NCBI GenBank assembly: GCA_903889445.1
Contig: CAISXF010000040.1
Coordinates: 1 to 64,000 of the forward strand
Length of the DNA: 64,000 nucleotides
Reading direction: 5' to 3'
From: an uncultured Pseudomonadota bacterium
GTDB lineage: Bacteria > Pseudomonadota > Gammaproteobacteria > Methylococcales > Methylomonadaceae
Below the pieces are notes generated by a model. That model saw only the letters and a program-made list of their open reading frames with translations, did not search any database and was not told the origin of the DNA. The position numbers and the translations under genes were made by a program. Shown piece by piece: positions 9,429 through 19,461 of the stretch. Positions within the stretch are counted from its first letter, which is position 1. Every line of letters starts with the position of its first letter.

Positions 9429-11414
9429 TCATTCAAATTCAATTTTCCAATCATCCGTAGACAGACCGATACGTTGCATTGCTTGATTGCAAAAGCGATA
9501 AATTTGGTCGGCATTTAAATGAATTTCAACATAATAGTTATTTTTTAGCGGAACAAATCGTCGAAGATTAAAGGAATCTTGGTTAATCAAATGAGGATAC
9601 TCTTTACTTAATTCGATGAATGTTTCTAATTCGTTGTCAGCTACCCAATCTAGCAATGTAACATAGACATCCTTCCACGATTTTATTCGATGTACCTCAT
9701 CCAAAATCATAAGAGATTTAGGCTTTGTTCCCGCGACACTATTGCTATTGGACGTTGTTTGATTAGATGAGCCAAAATACGCCCATATTTCCAGTGCTTT
9801 ATCAGCTAAACATTCCGCTCTTTTTTCAATAGCCGTTTTATCCCACTTTTCAACCGATTCAAAATAAGCGTTTAACGAAAAATTGCTGTTTTTGAAATAA
9901 GTTTTTTTGTCATTAAATGATTTGTTCGACAATTCGGAGTTGTAAGCAGTAAGTGTTAAGTTACCAAGTGTATTTAAATAAAAATCGTAATCTTGTTGCC
10001 AATCTTCGCCTAATTGGGTTTCCCACTCTTTTGTCAATGTTTGTGGCATGACGTGTTCAATGGAAACATTTGCAAATGACGGTTTTTCTTTGTGGTTAAA
10101 ATGATTCTCCAGTGTTTCTAAAATTAGCCTAGTTTTTTTGGCTTGTTTATCATCATTACCGTAAGCAGACGATTCGATTAAATTCTTTTTAAATTCATTG
10201 TCTTTGGGATAATTTTGCGACTGAAGATAACTTTGCAAACCATCGATAAAATTTGAAGATTGCTTAACAGCATTAAAATGAAGCACGGGTAAAATTTTGT
10301 TTAATCCTCGTGTTTGAATGTTGCAAACGAAACGACGAATTAAAAAATTTTCCAAAATTTTTAAAATATCGACAAACTCATTTGTAGTTAGTTTTCCCTC
10401 TTCATAGTCAAAATAACAATTGAGTAAGAAAGGGTGCAGAACTGTAAAATTTAAGCGATTAAGGCGGGTTAGGTTTTGACGAACGACAAGATTGCTCTCT
10501 TTTTCAGGCTTAATGATTTTATCGTAGAAATCTGCAAACCGTTTAATACGATTCAGTTCTGCCAACGGATTTTTATGTAAATCTACTTTCCGTTTTAGCA
10601 CTAAATAAACTTCATTTGTTTTAACAGCCGCCCCATCGCTTGCTAAATAGTGACGCATAAATTCGGTCAAATCATCTCCTAACGCATTTTGCATAGGCAG
10701 CCAGTATTCTTTGTAAATCATTTCCTGCTGATTTAAATCAATTTTCATAAAGAAGTAATTACGAATTAAATCTGCTTCGGTCAAAGGACGACCCCTAGCA
10801 TTTAAACTTTCAAAAACGATGGATGGATTATCATCGCTTTCTAAAACAATACCCACGATTGACAAGCGATTGACGATAACTTGATATAATTTTTCGCAAT
10901 TCAAATTTAACAGCCGTATACCTTTTTTAAAATAAAGGTAGCAACTAACAATTAGGCTATCTTGATGTGCCTCAATTTTCTCATTTATCAACTCAAAAAA
11001 AGCGTGCCGATCATTATCTTGTAACGTTGGCAATAATTTATAACGATTCAACCCCTCATGATATTGATTGGTCAATAACGTATTGTGTATTTTTTCTGCA
11101 AGCATCCCGGTACCTTCTTCTGTTTTTGCAATATCACGCAACAGAATAAGCAAAACGAAAATAGTGGTTAAGCGTTGTTGTCCATCGATTAGCAAAAATG
11201 GTGGCACACTTTGCGGTTCTGAGGGCTGTGGCATAGTAACGATAGAACCAATGAAATGATTGTTTGTGCTTTCATTTTCATACAAGTCATTTAAATCATC
11301 TAACAAGTCTTGCCACTCTTTTCTTTGCCAGCTGTAACGGCGTTGAAACAAAGGCACAGCGTATTGTTTTGTGCCTTCAATAAGTGCCTGAAAATTGGTT
11401 TCCGATGCTTTCAT
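9429..11414 (-). CDS. DUF262/DUF1524 GmrSD-type restriction protein
   Basis: 661 residues. The N-terminal DUF262 domain has the family signature IDGQQRLTT at 76-84, preceded by QRRYSW (24-29), which is expected to bind and hydrolyse nucleotide (GmrS half). A DUF1524 His-Me nuclease domain follows, with EHVMPQ near 454 and NLTLT...N...F..K near 485-500 (GmrD half). About 100 further residues have no family I recognise. Single-chain GmrSD proteins are type IV restriction enzymes against modified phage DNA, so a defence role is likely but inferred. It sits alone between cysD, whose transcript has its own terminator, and cysN. That placement suggests insertion into a former cysDN operon. Confidence 0.85.
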   Translation of the reverse strand: MKASETNFQALIEGTKQYAVPLFQRRYSWQRKEWQDLLDDLNDLYENESTNNHFIGSIVTMPQPSEPQSVPPFLLIDGQQRLTTIFVLLILLRDIAKTEEGTGMLAEKIHNTLLTNQYHEGLNRYKLLPTLQDNDRHAFFELINEKIEAHQDSLIVSCYLYFKKGIRLLNLNCEKLYQVIVNRLSIVGIVLESDDNPSIVFESLNARGRPLTEADLIRNYFFMKIDLNQQEMIYKEYWLPMQNALGDDLTEFMRHYLASDGAAVKTNEVYLVLKRKVDLHKNPLAELNRIKRFADFYDKIIKPEKESNLVVRQNLTRLNRLNFTVLHPFLLNCYFDYEEGKLTTNEFVDILKILENFLIRRFVCNIQTRGLNKILPVLHFNAVKQSSNFIDGLQSYLQSQNYPKDNEFKKNLIESSAYGNDDKQAKKTRLILETLENHFNHKEKPSFANVSIEHVMPQTLTKEWETQLGEDWQQDYDFYLNTLGNLTLTAYNSELSNKSFNDKKTYFKNSNFSLNAYFESVEKWDKTAIEKRAECLADKALEIWAYFGSSNQTTSNSNSVAGTKPKSLMILDEVHRIKSWKDVYVTLLDWVADNELETFIELSKEYPHLINQDSFNLRRFVPLKNNYYVEIHLNADQIYRFCNQAMQRIGLSTDDWKIEFE

Positions 11415-11496
11415 TTATTTTCCTGTGAATTCATTTCTCACTATAAAACGTAATGTGCGACGTTTTTAATCCGTTGATTTCGAAGTGAGAGCAATT

Positions 11497-11522
11497 AAAA
11501 AAAGGCATAAAATCCATGCCTT
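11497..11522 (-). terminator. Rho-independent terminator after cysD
   Basis: Read on the minus strand: AAGGCAT, a 7-base loop, ATGCCTT, then a run of T. It lies just downstream of the cysD stop and would separate cysD from the DUF262 gene and cysN. Confidence 0.7.
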
Positions 11523-11542
11523 CAAAAGTTTTTGCTAGAAAA

Positions 11543-12451
11543 TTAAAAATACCCTTCGCGTTTTTTCTGTTCCATCGAACCCGCTTGATCGTGGTCAATT
11601 AATCGACCTTGCCGTTCAGAAGTCGTGGTCAACAGCATTTCTTGAATAATTTCAGGTAACGTCGTCGCTTCCGATTCGACCGCACCCGTCAACGGATAAC
11701 AGCCCAACGTGCGAAAACGCACTTTTTTCATTTCGACTTTTTCATGTTCGCCAATCGGCATACGGTTATCGTCCACCATAATCAACATTCCGTCGCGTTC
11801 CACAACGGGACGTTCTTTGGCAAAATACAACGGCACAATCGGAATCTGTTCCAAATGAATGTATTGCCAAATATCCAACTCAGTCCAATTCGACAACGGA
11901 AACACGCGAATGCTTTCGCCTTTGTCGATTTTGCCATTGTAGATATTCCACAATTCGGGACGTTGATTTTTCGGATCCCAACGGTGATTTTTATCGCGGA
12001 ATGAATAAACACGCTCTTTTGCACGCGATTTTTCTTCATCACGTCTCGCGCCACCAAATGCCGCGTCAAATTGATATTTGTTTAGGGCTTGCTTCAAACC
12101 GTCCGTTTTCATTACGTCGGTGTGTTTTTTACTGCCGTGAACAAACGGGCTGATATTCATGTCTACGCCGTCTTGATTGGTGTGAACAATTAAATCTAAA
12201 CCAAGTTCTTTGACCATTTTGTCGCGGAATTCAATCATTTCTTTGAATTTCCACGTCGTGTCAACGTGCATCATCGGGAATGGCGGTGGCGCGGGATAAA
12301 ATGCTTTCATGGTCAAATGCAGCATGACCGCCGAATCTTTGCCAATCGAATACAACATTACAGGTTTTTCAAACTCTGCCGCGACTTCACGAATAATGTG
12401 AATACTTTCGGCTTCGAGTTGTTTTAAATGGGTTAATTTATAGTCTGTCAT
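11543..12451 (-). CDS. cysD: Sulfate adenylyltransferase subunit 2
   Basis: Catalytic ATP sulfurylase subunit (PAPS-reductase-like PP-loop family) forming APS with CysN. The PP-loop SIGKDS is at residues 35-40 of MTDYKLTH. The C-terminal region has the usual [13 protein letters not shown] and the terminal QKKREGYF. About 302 residues, standard length. The ATG at 12451 is preferred over an in-frame TTG one codon upstream. It is unusual in not being contiguous with cysN. Confidence 0.96.
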   Translation of the reverse strand: MTDYKLTHLKQLEAESIHIIREVAAEFEKPVMLYSIGKDSAVMLHLTMKAFYPAPPPFPMMHVDTTWKFKEMIEFRDKMVKELGLDLIVHTNQDGVDMNISPFVHGSKKHTDVMKTDGLKQALNKYQFDAAFGGARRDEEKSRAKERVYSFRDKNHRWDPKNQRPELWNIYNGKIDKGESIRVFPLSNWTELDIWQYIHLEQIPIVPLYFAKERPVVERDGMLIMVDDNRMPIGEHEKVEMKKVRFRTLGCYPLTGAVESEATTLPEIIQEMLLTTTSERQGRLIDHDQAGSMEQKKREGYF

Positions 12452-12512
12452 CAAAAAATCCGTTGAGTTTAAAGGCGTGAATAGCGGCTATTCTAGCACG
12501 TTCTAGCGTGAT

Positions 12513-12968
12513 TTAGTGCCGCCCTGTGTGACCAAAACCACCTTCGCCACGATGACTTTCATCGAAATCTTCGACTTGTTCAAACGCGACTTGCACAACG
12601 GGAACAAACACCATTTGTGCGATGCGTTCGCCGATGTTTATGGTGAAGGATTCGTTGCCGCGATTCCAACATGAAACGAAAACCTGTCCCTGATAATCCG
12701 AATCGATAAGCCCGACTAAATTGCCCAAAACGATTCCGTGTTTATGCCCTAAACCTGAACGCGGCAACAAAACGGCAGCGAGTGAATTATCGCCAATGTG
12801 AATCGCTAAACCCGCTGGAATTAAAATGGTTTCGCCTGGATGTAAAATAATTGCGTCGTCCAAACACGCGCGTAAATCTAAACCCGCTGAACCGCTCGTC
12901 GCATATTCGGGCAATGGAATCGTATCGCCTAAACGTGAATCTAAAATTTTGAGTTGAATTTTGTGCAT
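12513..12968 (-). CDS. dut: dUTP diphosphatase
   Basis: Hydrolyses dUTP to dUMP, keeping uracil out of DNA and feeding dTMP synthesis. 151 residues with all five trimeric dUTPase motifs in order: AGLDLRA (28-34), [11 protein letters not shown] (69-79), [10 protein letters not shown] (86-95, catalytic Asp), RIAQMVF (115-121) and [10 protein letters not shown] (140-149). It is divergent from the Sua5-type gene, with a 78-base shared promoter region between them. Confidence 0.97.
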   Translation of the reverse strand: MHKIQLKILDSRLGDTIPLPEYATSGSAGLDLRACLDDAIILHPGETILIPAGLAIHIGDNSLAAVLLPRSGLGHKHGIVLGNLVGLIDSDYQGQVFVSCWNRGNESFTINIGERIAQMVFVPVVQVAFEQVEDFDESHRGEGGFGHTGRH

Positions 12969-13046
12969 TTTGAAATTTCAAAGTTGAGTGGATGTAGTCC
13001 GTTATAATACCGCAAAATTTAACAAATCCCTTTCCGTAGAACTTTT

Positions 13047-14021
13047 ATGACTATTTTTAACGCGACCACCGAAAACATTGAACGCGCCACGCAATGTTTA
13101 AAAAACGGCGGTTTAGTTGCTTTCCCGACTGAAACCGTTTACGGATTGGGCGCGGATGCCAGCAATCCCGACGCGGTGAAACGTATTTTTGCCGCTAAAA
13201 ATCGCCCCGAAAATCATCCGCTAATTGTGCATCTTGCCAGCTTTGAACAGTTTGATTTGTGGGCGCAAGACATTCCCGAATCGGCTGTTGTGTTAGCGGA
13301 ACATTTTTTCCCCGCGCCACTGGCGGTGATTTTAAAAAAACGTCCCGAAGTCAGTGAAACCGTGACAGGTGGACAAAAAACGATTGCATTGCGTATACCG
13401 AATCATCCTGTCGCGTTGGAATTATTACGCGCATTTGGCGGTGGCATTGCCGCTCCGTCAGCGAATCGTTTTTGCCGAATTAGCCCGACGCAAGCGCAAC
13501 ACGTCGCTGACGAATTGGGTGAAAGTGTCGATATGATTTTAGACGGTGGCGCGTGTCAAATCGGCGTGGAATCGACGATTCTTGATTTAAGCGGCGACAA
13601 ACCAACGATTTTACGTTTTGGGCAAATTACCCGCAGCGAGTTGGAATTCGTGTTGCAAACCAAGGTTTGCACTCCGGATTCGTTGGCGAAAATGACCGTG
13701 AAAACCGCTGGCATGATGGCGATTCATTACGCGCCAACCACGCCCGCCGTGCGGTGTGATTCGGAATTATTAGCTGTTCTTTTGCAAGATGAAAATCAAA
13801 AAGTCGGCGTATTAACGTGCGGCTCAAACATTTCATCAACTCAAAATCGCACCGTGATTTCATTGCCAACCGATTCTACGATTTACGCCCAAAACTTGTA
13901 CGCCAAATTACGCGAATTGGACGCGCTGAATTTGGATTTAATTTTGGTCGAACAACCGCCGCAAAGCGAAATGTGGGCTGCCATTAACGACAGACTTTCC
14001 AAAGCCACCCGCTATGATTGA
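13047..14021 (+). CDS. L-threonylcarbamoyladenylate synthase, Sua5 type
   Basis: Makes threonylcarbamoyl-AMP from threonine, bicarbonate and ATP for tRNA t6A modification at position 37. The YrdC/TsaC domain covers about residues 1-200: TETVYGLG (28-35), KNRPENHPL (51-59), APSAN near 138. A C-terminal Sua5 domain of about 100 residues is present (324 in total), unlike the short TsaC form. The interdomain linker (about residues 203-211, LQTKVCTPD) is encoded by a copy of the palindromic repeat also found at 1932. The stop overlaps the next gene by 8 bases. Confidence 0.93.
   Translation: MTIFNATTENIERATQCLKNGGLVAFPTETVYGLGADASNPDAVKRIFAAKNRPENHPLIVHLASFEQFDLWAQDIPESAVVLAEHFFPAPLAVILKKRPEVSETVTGGQKTIALRIPNHPVALELLRAFGGGIAAPSANRFCRISPTQAQHVADELGESVDMILDGGACQIGVESTILDLSGDKPTILRFGQITRSELEFVLQTKVCTPDSLAKMTVKTAGMMAIHYAPTTPAVRCDSELLAVLLQDENQKVGVLTCGSNISSTQNRTVISLPTDSTIYAQNLYAKLRELDALNLDLILVEQPPQSEMWAAINDRLSKATRYD
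13655..13678 (+). repeat. Palindromic dispersed repeat, copy 2, inside a coding sequence
   Basis: 24 bases identical to 1932-1955 (hairpin GCAAACC-AA-GGTTTGC plus ACTCCGGA). It is read in frame within the linker between the YrdC and Sua5 domains, where an insertion would be tolerated. Confidence 0.6.
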
Positions 14022-14568
14022 TATTTGGCAAAGTGATTGGCAGTCGAAGCAATCTTCCGAACCTTTTTTGCGGCAAGTTTTAGCGCGTTATATTCCTGAA
14101 AATGATTTGATAATTGAACGCGGCGAATTTGGCAAACCAATTTTGCGTGATTTTCCCGAATGGCATTTTAATGTTTCGCATTCGGGTGAAAAAATTCTGC
14201 TGGCAATTAGTCGCGAAATGCCCGTTGGCATTGACGTTGAACAAATTAAACCGCGCCGTTCGCTCGCTGATTTGGTGAAAAAATGTTTCGCGCCGTCTGA
14301 ACAAACTTATTGGTTTAATTTGCCAGAAAATGAAAAATTAACCGTTTTTTACGATTTTTGGACACGCAAAGAATCGGTCGTGAAAGGTATCGGGCGCGGC
14401 ATCGCGTTGGGGTTAAATCGCTGTGAAATTGATGTGAATCAGCCAAATCATTTTTTGAATTTGCCGAATAATGAAAACTGGTTCACTCAGAAAATCGCAT
14501 TTTCACCGAATTATTGCGTGGCGATGGCAACGCCTCAAATTGCCGATTTTCGACTAAAAATTCGTTAA
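14014..14568 (+). CDS. 4'-phosphopantetheinyl transferase, Sfp/AcpT-like
   Basis: Transfers the phosphopantetheine arm from CoA to a carrier-protein serine. 184 residues, in the range of shorter Sfp-type enzymes. Visible family motifs are FNVSHSGEK (52-60), the Mg-binding GIDVE (72-76) and WTRKESVVKGIG (116-127). It overlaps the upstream Sua5-type gene by 8 bases, so the two are probably cotranscribed. No carrier-protein or PKS/NRPS gene is in the window, so the physiological substrate is unknown. Confidence 0.92.
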   Translation: MIDIWQSDWQSKQSSEPFLRQVLARYIPENDLIIERGEFGKPILRDFPEWHFNVSHSGEKILLAISREMPVGIDVEQIKPRRSLADLVKKCFAPSEQTYWFNLPENEKLTVFYDFWTRKESVVKGIGRGIALGLNRCEIDVNQPNHFLNLPNNENWFTQKIAFSPNYCVAMATPQIADFRLKIR

Positions 14569-14685
14569 CATTTAAACTTTGGCGGTTATTTAATTCGGTA
14601 ACATCGCCCGCCGCGTTCAGTTATCATTACCGACCTTTTGCAATCAGCCCGATTGTTATTTTTTTCGCTTCAACCCAAAACGCCC

Positions 14686-17600
14686 ATGCAACCCCATTTT
14701 ATACACCTTAGAGTTCACACCGAATATTCGTTAATTGACGGTTTAGTCAAAATTAAACCCTTGATGAAACGGCTGGGCGAATTAAATATGCCCGCTGTTG
14801 CGGTGACCGATCACGTTAATTTATTCGGTTTGGTTAAAACCTACAAAGCCGCGATGGGGCAGGGTATTAAACCCATTGCGGGCGCGGATGTTTTGATTTT
14901 GAATCCCGACGAACCCAATAATCCGTACCGTTTGACATTGCTTGCTCAAAATCACAAAGGCTATGTCACGCTGACCGAATTGGTGTCGAAAGCGTATCAA
15001 CTTGGGCAAGCGTCGAAAGAATCCGTGCCGATGCTCAAACGTGAATGGATTGAACAAAATCACAACAATTTGATTGCGTTATCGGGCGCGATGCAAGGCG
15101 ACATCGGCAAAGCGTTAATTGCCGACAAAAAAGACGAAGCCTTGCGTTGTGCGATCTATTGGCGCGACCTGTTTCCGAATCGTTTTTATTTGGAAGTGCA
15201 GCGTGTCGGCAAACCGAACGAAGAATTTTATATTTCTGGCGCGGTCGAGCTGGCGTTGGCGTTGAATTTACCGATTGTCGCGACGAATGACGTGCGTTTT
15301 TTGACACAAAATGAATTTGCCGCGCACGAAGTTCGGGTGTGTATCAATCAAAGTCGCGTCCTCGACGATGCGCGTCGTGCCAAAGATTACACCGATCAAC
15401 AATATCTGCGGACTACGGAAGAAATGGCGATATTGTTTGCTGATTTGCCCGAAGCCTTAGAAAACACCGTTGAAATCGCGAAACGGTGCAGTTTTACGAT
15501 GGAATTGGGCAAAAACTTTTTGCCTGATTTTCCGGTGCCGGAAGGGATGACGATTAACGATTTTATTGTCAGCGAATCCGAAAACGGTTTGCGCGAACGT
15601 TTGCAAAAACATCCGATTACCGGGGACGGCACGCCAGAAGAAAATGAACAAGCGTATTGGAATCGGTTGAAAATTGAACTCGATGTGATTACGCAAATGG
15701 GTTTTTCGGGTTATTTCATGATTGTGGCGGATTTTATTCAATGGGCGAAAAATCACGGCATTCCTGTTGGCCCTGGACGGGGTTCGGGCGCGGGTTCGTT
15801 GGTCGCGTACGTTTTGAAAATTACCGATTTAGACCCGATTGAATTTGAATTGTTGTTTGAACGGTTTCTAAATCCAGAACGGGTATCGATGCCCGATTTT
15901 GATATTGATTTCTGCATGGATCGACGTGACGAAGTGATTGATTACGTTGCGGATCATTACGGACGCGATCAGGTTTCGCAAATTATCACTTACGGTTCGA
16001 TGACCGCAAAATCGGTGGTGCGTGATGTGGGGCGCGTGTTGAGTTTGGGTTATGGTTTTGTCGATAGATTGGCAAAATTGATTCCGACCGAAGTGGGCAT
16101 TACGTTGACCGATGCGTTGAAAAGTAGCCCTGATTTACAGCAAGCTTACAACAACGAAGAAGATGTTAAAACCTTGATTGATATGGCGTTAATCTTAGAA
16201 GGTACGGCGCGAAATGCGGGCAAACACGCGGGTGGCGTAGTCATCGCACCAACCAAATTAACCAATTTCACGCCGCTTTATTGCGATTACGAAGGCAATA
16301 ATCTCGTGACGCAATTCGATAAAAGCGACGTGGAATCGGTCGGGCTGGTGAAGTTCGATTTTTTGGGGCTGCGAACATTGACGATTATTGATTGGGCGTT
16401 GCAAACCATTGACGCGCAAAACGCGAAAAAAGGCTTACCGCCCGTTGATATTAGCCAAATTCCGCGTGACGATTTTGCGTCGTATGATTTGTTGAAAAAA
16501 GGATTAACGACGGCGGTGTTTCAGCTCGAATCGCGCGGTATGAAAGAGTTAATCAAAAAATTGTTGCCCGATTGTTTCAACGATATTATTGCGTTGGTGG
16601 CGTTATTTCGTCCGGGCCCGTTGGAATCGGGCATGGTCGATGATTACGTCAACGTGAAACATAAACGCAAAGCTGCTGAATACGCGCATCCGATTCTTGA
16701 ACCGATTCTTGAACCGACTAACGGCGTGATTTTGTATCAAGAACAAGTTATGCAAATTGCACGGGAATTGTCAGGTTATACGCTGGGTGGCGCGGATATT
16801 TTACGACGTTGTTTAAGTGGTTCAACACAAATTGTCGATGTCGCCACGGGTCAATGCGTTACGCTTCAAACTATTGCAGATAATCAAAATTATTGGTTGG
16901 GACGTGATGTTTTTTCGCTCGATTTAACGACACAAAAAATTGTTACTAAACCGATTTCTGCGATTTTCGACAACGGTGTGCGTGACGTTTGGGAAATTAC
17001 CACGAAAACGAATCGTAAAATTCGCGCCACTGCCGACCATTTGTTTTACACCATTTCAGGTTGGCAAAAACTAGAAGATTTCAATGTTGGCGACAGTATT
17101 GGTTTAACAAAAAATTTGCCAATTTCGCATGAAAATATAATCGGCGAAGCAGAGATAAAAATTGCGGCTTATTTAATTGGCGATGGTTATTTATCGCAAA
17201 AAAAACGGGTTGGGAATTATTTTTGTAACAGCGACGAATTATTGATTAGTGATTTTAATGATTGTTGTTTTGAGCTTTTTGGTAAAAAAACCCCCGTTTC
17301 TTATCAACATCATGAAGGAAAAAAATCCGTCATGTATGCGCGTTTTTCATTTGTCGAATTTAACGCTTGGATTGACGAAAAACTTAAACGCGCACTTTCT
17401 CGCGATAAAGAAATTCCGTTGTGGGTTTATGAATTATCGTCAGCACAATTAGTCTTATTTTTAGGCACATTATGGTCAACTGACGGCACGTTTGATATTT
17501 CAATTGGGCATTCGGATTACACGTCAACATCCCGCAAGTTAATTGAGCAAATTCAACACTTGTTGTTACGATTTGGCATTGTCGGATTGTTTAATGTAAA

Positions 17601-19461
17601 AAACTCGACGTATAAAAATCAGCCTTATATTTCTTATCGCGTTCAAATTACAGGACGTGAAGATATGTTGAAATTTTATGATTTGATTGTGCCGTTCATG
17701 AGCGCGGCAAAGCGTGAAAAAGCAAAAATTTGTTACAACTTAATTGAGGCGAAACTTAAAACTCAATCGAAACATCAATTGCCTAGTGCCGTGACATATT
17801 TAATTGCTAATGCAAAATACGCAAGCGGAATGACTTGGTCTGGAATCGATGATGCAAGCGATTTTAAAAAAGGAACGATGTCGAGTGGATTAAATTTCAA
17901 AAATCCGCGCAGTGAATTATCACGTCATCGAGTAGCGAACTTTGCTCAAGTTTTCAATGATTCAAAATTACAAGCCATCGCTGAATCAGAAGTTTTTTGG
18001 GACAAAATTGTTTCGATTGAATTGATTGGCGAAGAGCGTGTTTTTGATTTAACCATTCTTGAAACGCACAACTTTATTGCCAATGATTTTGTCGCACATA
18101 ATTGCATGGGCAAGAAGGATGCAAAGGAAATGGCAAATCAACGTGAGTTTTTTGTAACAGGTGCAGTAGCGAATAATGTTGATGCTGATATTGCTAATTA
18201 CATTTTTGACTTAGTTGACAAGTTCAGTGGTTATGGTTTCAACCGCAGCCACTCCGCAGCTTACGCGCTCGTCGCTTATCAAACTGCGTGGTTAAAAGCG
18301 CATTATCCAGCGGCATTTATGGCGGCGGTACTTTCAGCGGATATGGACAATACCGAAAAAGTCGTCATTAACATCGACGAATGCCGTTTGTTGAACCTCA
18401 AAATTATTCCGCCGTCGATAAACCTGTCGGATTACAAATTCACCGTAAACGATAACGGCGAATTGATTTACGGTTTGGGCGCGTTGAAAGGTGCGGGCGA
18501 AGGTGCGATTTTAGACATGATTGACGAACGCAAAGCCAACGGTTTATTTTTAGGTTTGTACGATTTGTGTCAGCGCGTGGATTTACGCAAATTTAATAAA
18601 CGTGTCTCCGAAGCCCTTATCAAAGCAGGCGCGTTAGATGAATTCGACCCCAATCGTGCCGCGCATTTAGCCGAATTACCGACGGCGTTAAAAGTCGCTG
18701 AACATCAAAGCAAAATGAAACTCGCGGGACAATGCGATTTATTTGGTTTAGGTGGCGGCGAAGCAAACGAAGAAGAAACTGCCACGCCCACTTATGCGAC
18801 AACCGTTGAGGCGTGGTCGGACAAAGAACGTTTTGCCGAAGAAAAAAATGTGTTGGGTTTGTTTTTAACCGGTCATCCGATTGATCAATATGCGGACGAA
18901 TTACGCCAACTCGCGCCCAAAAAACTCGTGCAATTACTCAATGAAATTGTACCCGGTCGGCGTGCCATGCCGGTAAGAATTGCCGGTTTAGCGATTGATA
19001 TTGGTTCGCGCCAAAACAAACAAGGCATTTCACGCGGCTTTGCCATTCTCGACGACAATACGGCGCGGCTTGATATTAGCGCGTATCGAGAAGTTTATGA
19101 CGAGTTTCAAACCATTTTCAAAGCGGATTACAAAGATCGATTACTGATTGTGGAAGGGAATTTAGCGATGGATGCGTATTTAAACACGCCATTATTGAGC
19201 GTAGATCGAATTTATCCGATTGAACAAGCTCGAAAAACGTTGCAGCTCACCTTTAAAACCGGCAATTCGCCATTTGAAAAACTCGCGGAAATTTTGCAAA
19301 CCGTGAAAGGGGGCGAAACGGTGGTGATGATTGATTATTTTGGAAATGACGCGCGGGCGATGTTGCGATTAGGTCAAGCGTGGCGCGTTGAAACGACCGA
19401 TGAATTGTTGCATCAATTAAAATTGTGGCTAGGAAAAGACGCGATTCGGTTGATGTATTGA
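14686..19461 (+). CDS. dnaE: DNA polymerase III alpha subunit containing an intein
   Basis: Replicative polymerase of the cytoplasmic replisome. Start at ATG 14686 (MQPHFIHLRVHTEYS), because family DnaE proteins begin just before the PHP motif; in-frame sequence upstream is non-conserved. PHP domain at the N terminus. Catalytic Asp404 and Asp406 lie in MPDFDIDF, matching E. coli D401/D403, and KFDFLGLRTLT is near 558. Then come finger, beta-clamp and OB regions (PVRIAGLAIDIG). The primary product is 1591 residues; removing the 431-residue intein (709-1139) leaves 1160, exactly the E. coli length. The intein splits RR/CMGKKD, where bacterial DnaE usually reads RRAMGKK; here a Cys replaces Ala as the required +1 nucleophile. 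Confidence 0.97.
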   Translation: MQPHFIHLRVHTEYSLIDGLVKIKPLMKRLGELNMPAVAVTDHVNLFGLVKTYKAAMGQGIKPIAGADVLILNPDEPNNPYRLTLLAQNHKGYVTLTELVSKAYQLGQASKESVPMLKREWIEQNHNNLIALSGAMQGDIGKALIADKKDEALRCAIYWRDLFPNRFYLEVQRVGKPNEEFYISGAVELALALNLPIVATNDVRFLTQNEFAAHEVRVCINQSRVLDDARRAKDYTDQQYLRTTEEMAILFADLPEALENTVEIAKRCSFTMELGKNFLPDFPVPEGMTINDFIVSESENGLRERLQKHPITGDGTPEENEQAYWNRLKIELDVITQMGFSGYFMIVADFIQWAKNHGIPVGPGRGSGAGSLVAYVLKITDLDPIEFELLFERFLNPERVSMPDFDIDFCMDRRDEVIDYVADHYGRDQVSQIITYGSMTAKSVVRDVGRVLSLGYGFVDRLAKLIPTEVGITLTDALKSSPDLQQAYNNEEDVKTLIDMALILEGTARNAGKHAGGVVIAPTKLTNFTPLYCDYEGNNLVTQFDKSDVESVGLVKFDFLGLRTLTIIDWALQTIDAQNAKKGLPPVDISQIPRDDFASYDLLKKGLTTAVFQLESRGMKELIKKLLPDCFNDIIALVALFRPGPLESGMVDDYVNVKHKRKAAEYAHPILEPILEPTNGVILYQEQVMQIARELSGYTLGGADILRRCLSGSTQIVDVATGQCVTLQTIADNQNYWLGRDVFSLDLTTQKIVTKPISAIFDNGVRDVWEITTKTNRKIRATADHLFYTISGWQKLEDFNVGDSIGLTKNLPISHENIIGEAEIKIAAYLIGDGYLSQKKRVGNYFCNSDELLISDFNDCCFELFGKKTPVSYQHHEGKKSVMYARFSFVEFNAWIDEKLKRALSRDKEIPLWVYELSSAQLVLFLGTLWSTDGTFDISIGHSDYTSTSRKLIEQIQHLLLRFGIVGLFNVKNSTYKNQPYISYRVQITGREDMLKFYDLIVPFMSAAKREKAKICYNLIEAKLKTQSKHQLPSAVTYLIANAKYASGMTWSGIDDASDFKKGTMSSGLNFKNPRSELSRHRVANFAQVFNDSKLQAIAESEVFWDKIVSIELIGEERVFDLTILETHNFIANDFVAHNCMGKKDAKEMANQREFFVTGAVANNVDADIANYIFDLVDKFSGYGFNRSHSAAYALVAYQTAWLKAHYPAAFMAAVLSADMDNTEKVVINIDECRLLNLKIIPPSINLSDYKFTVNDNGELIYGLGALKGAGEGAILDMIDERKANGLFLGLYDLCQRVDLRKFNKRVSEALIKAGALDEFDPNRAAHLAELPTALKVAEHQSKMKLAGQCDLFGLGGGEANEEETATPTYATTVEAWSDKERFAEEKNVLGLFLTGHPIDQYADELRQLAPKKLVQLLNEIVPGRRAMPVRIAGLAIDIGSRQNKQGISRGFAILDDNTARLDISAYREVYDEFQTIFKADYKDRLLIVEGNLAMDAYLNTPLLSVDRIYPIEQARKTLQLTFKTGNSPFEKLAEILQTVKGGETVVMIDYFGNDARAMLRLGQAWRVETTDELLHQLKLWLGKDAIRLMY
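16810..18102 (+). mobile_element. DnaE intein with LAGLIDADG homing endonuclease
   Basis: 431 residues in frame in dnaE. It starts with Cys1 (CLSGSTQIVDVATG, block A). Block B is near KIRATADHLFYT. Blocks C and E are the two dodecapeptide motifs LIGDGYLSQ and LWSTDGTFDIS of a LAGLIDADG endonuclease. Block F is ERVFDLTILETHNFIAND and block G is FVAHN followed by extein Cys+1. All splicing residues (Cys1, block B TxxH-like TADH, His-Asn terminus, Cys+1) are present, so splicing is expected. The acidic residues in both dodecapeptides suggest that the endonuclease may be active. Base composition is more AT-rich than the flanking exteins by eye. Confidence 0.95.

Noticed and set aside
14638..14685. 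Upstream dnaE start at 14638
   Set aside because: Non-conserved extension; DnaE proteins start next to the PHP motif at the 14686 ATG.
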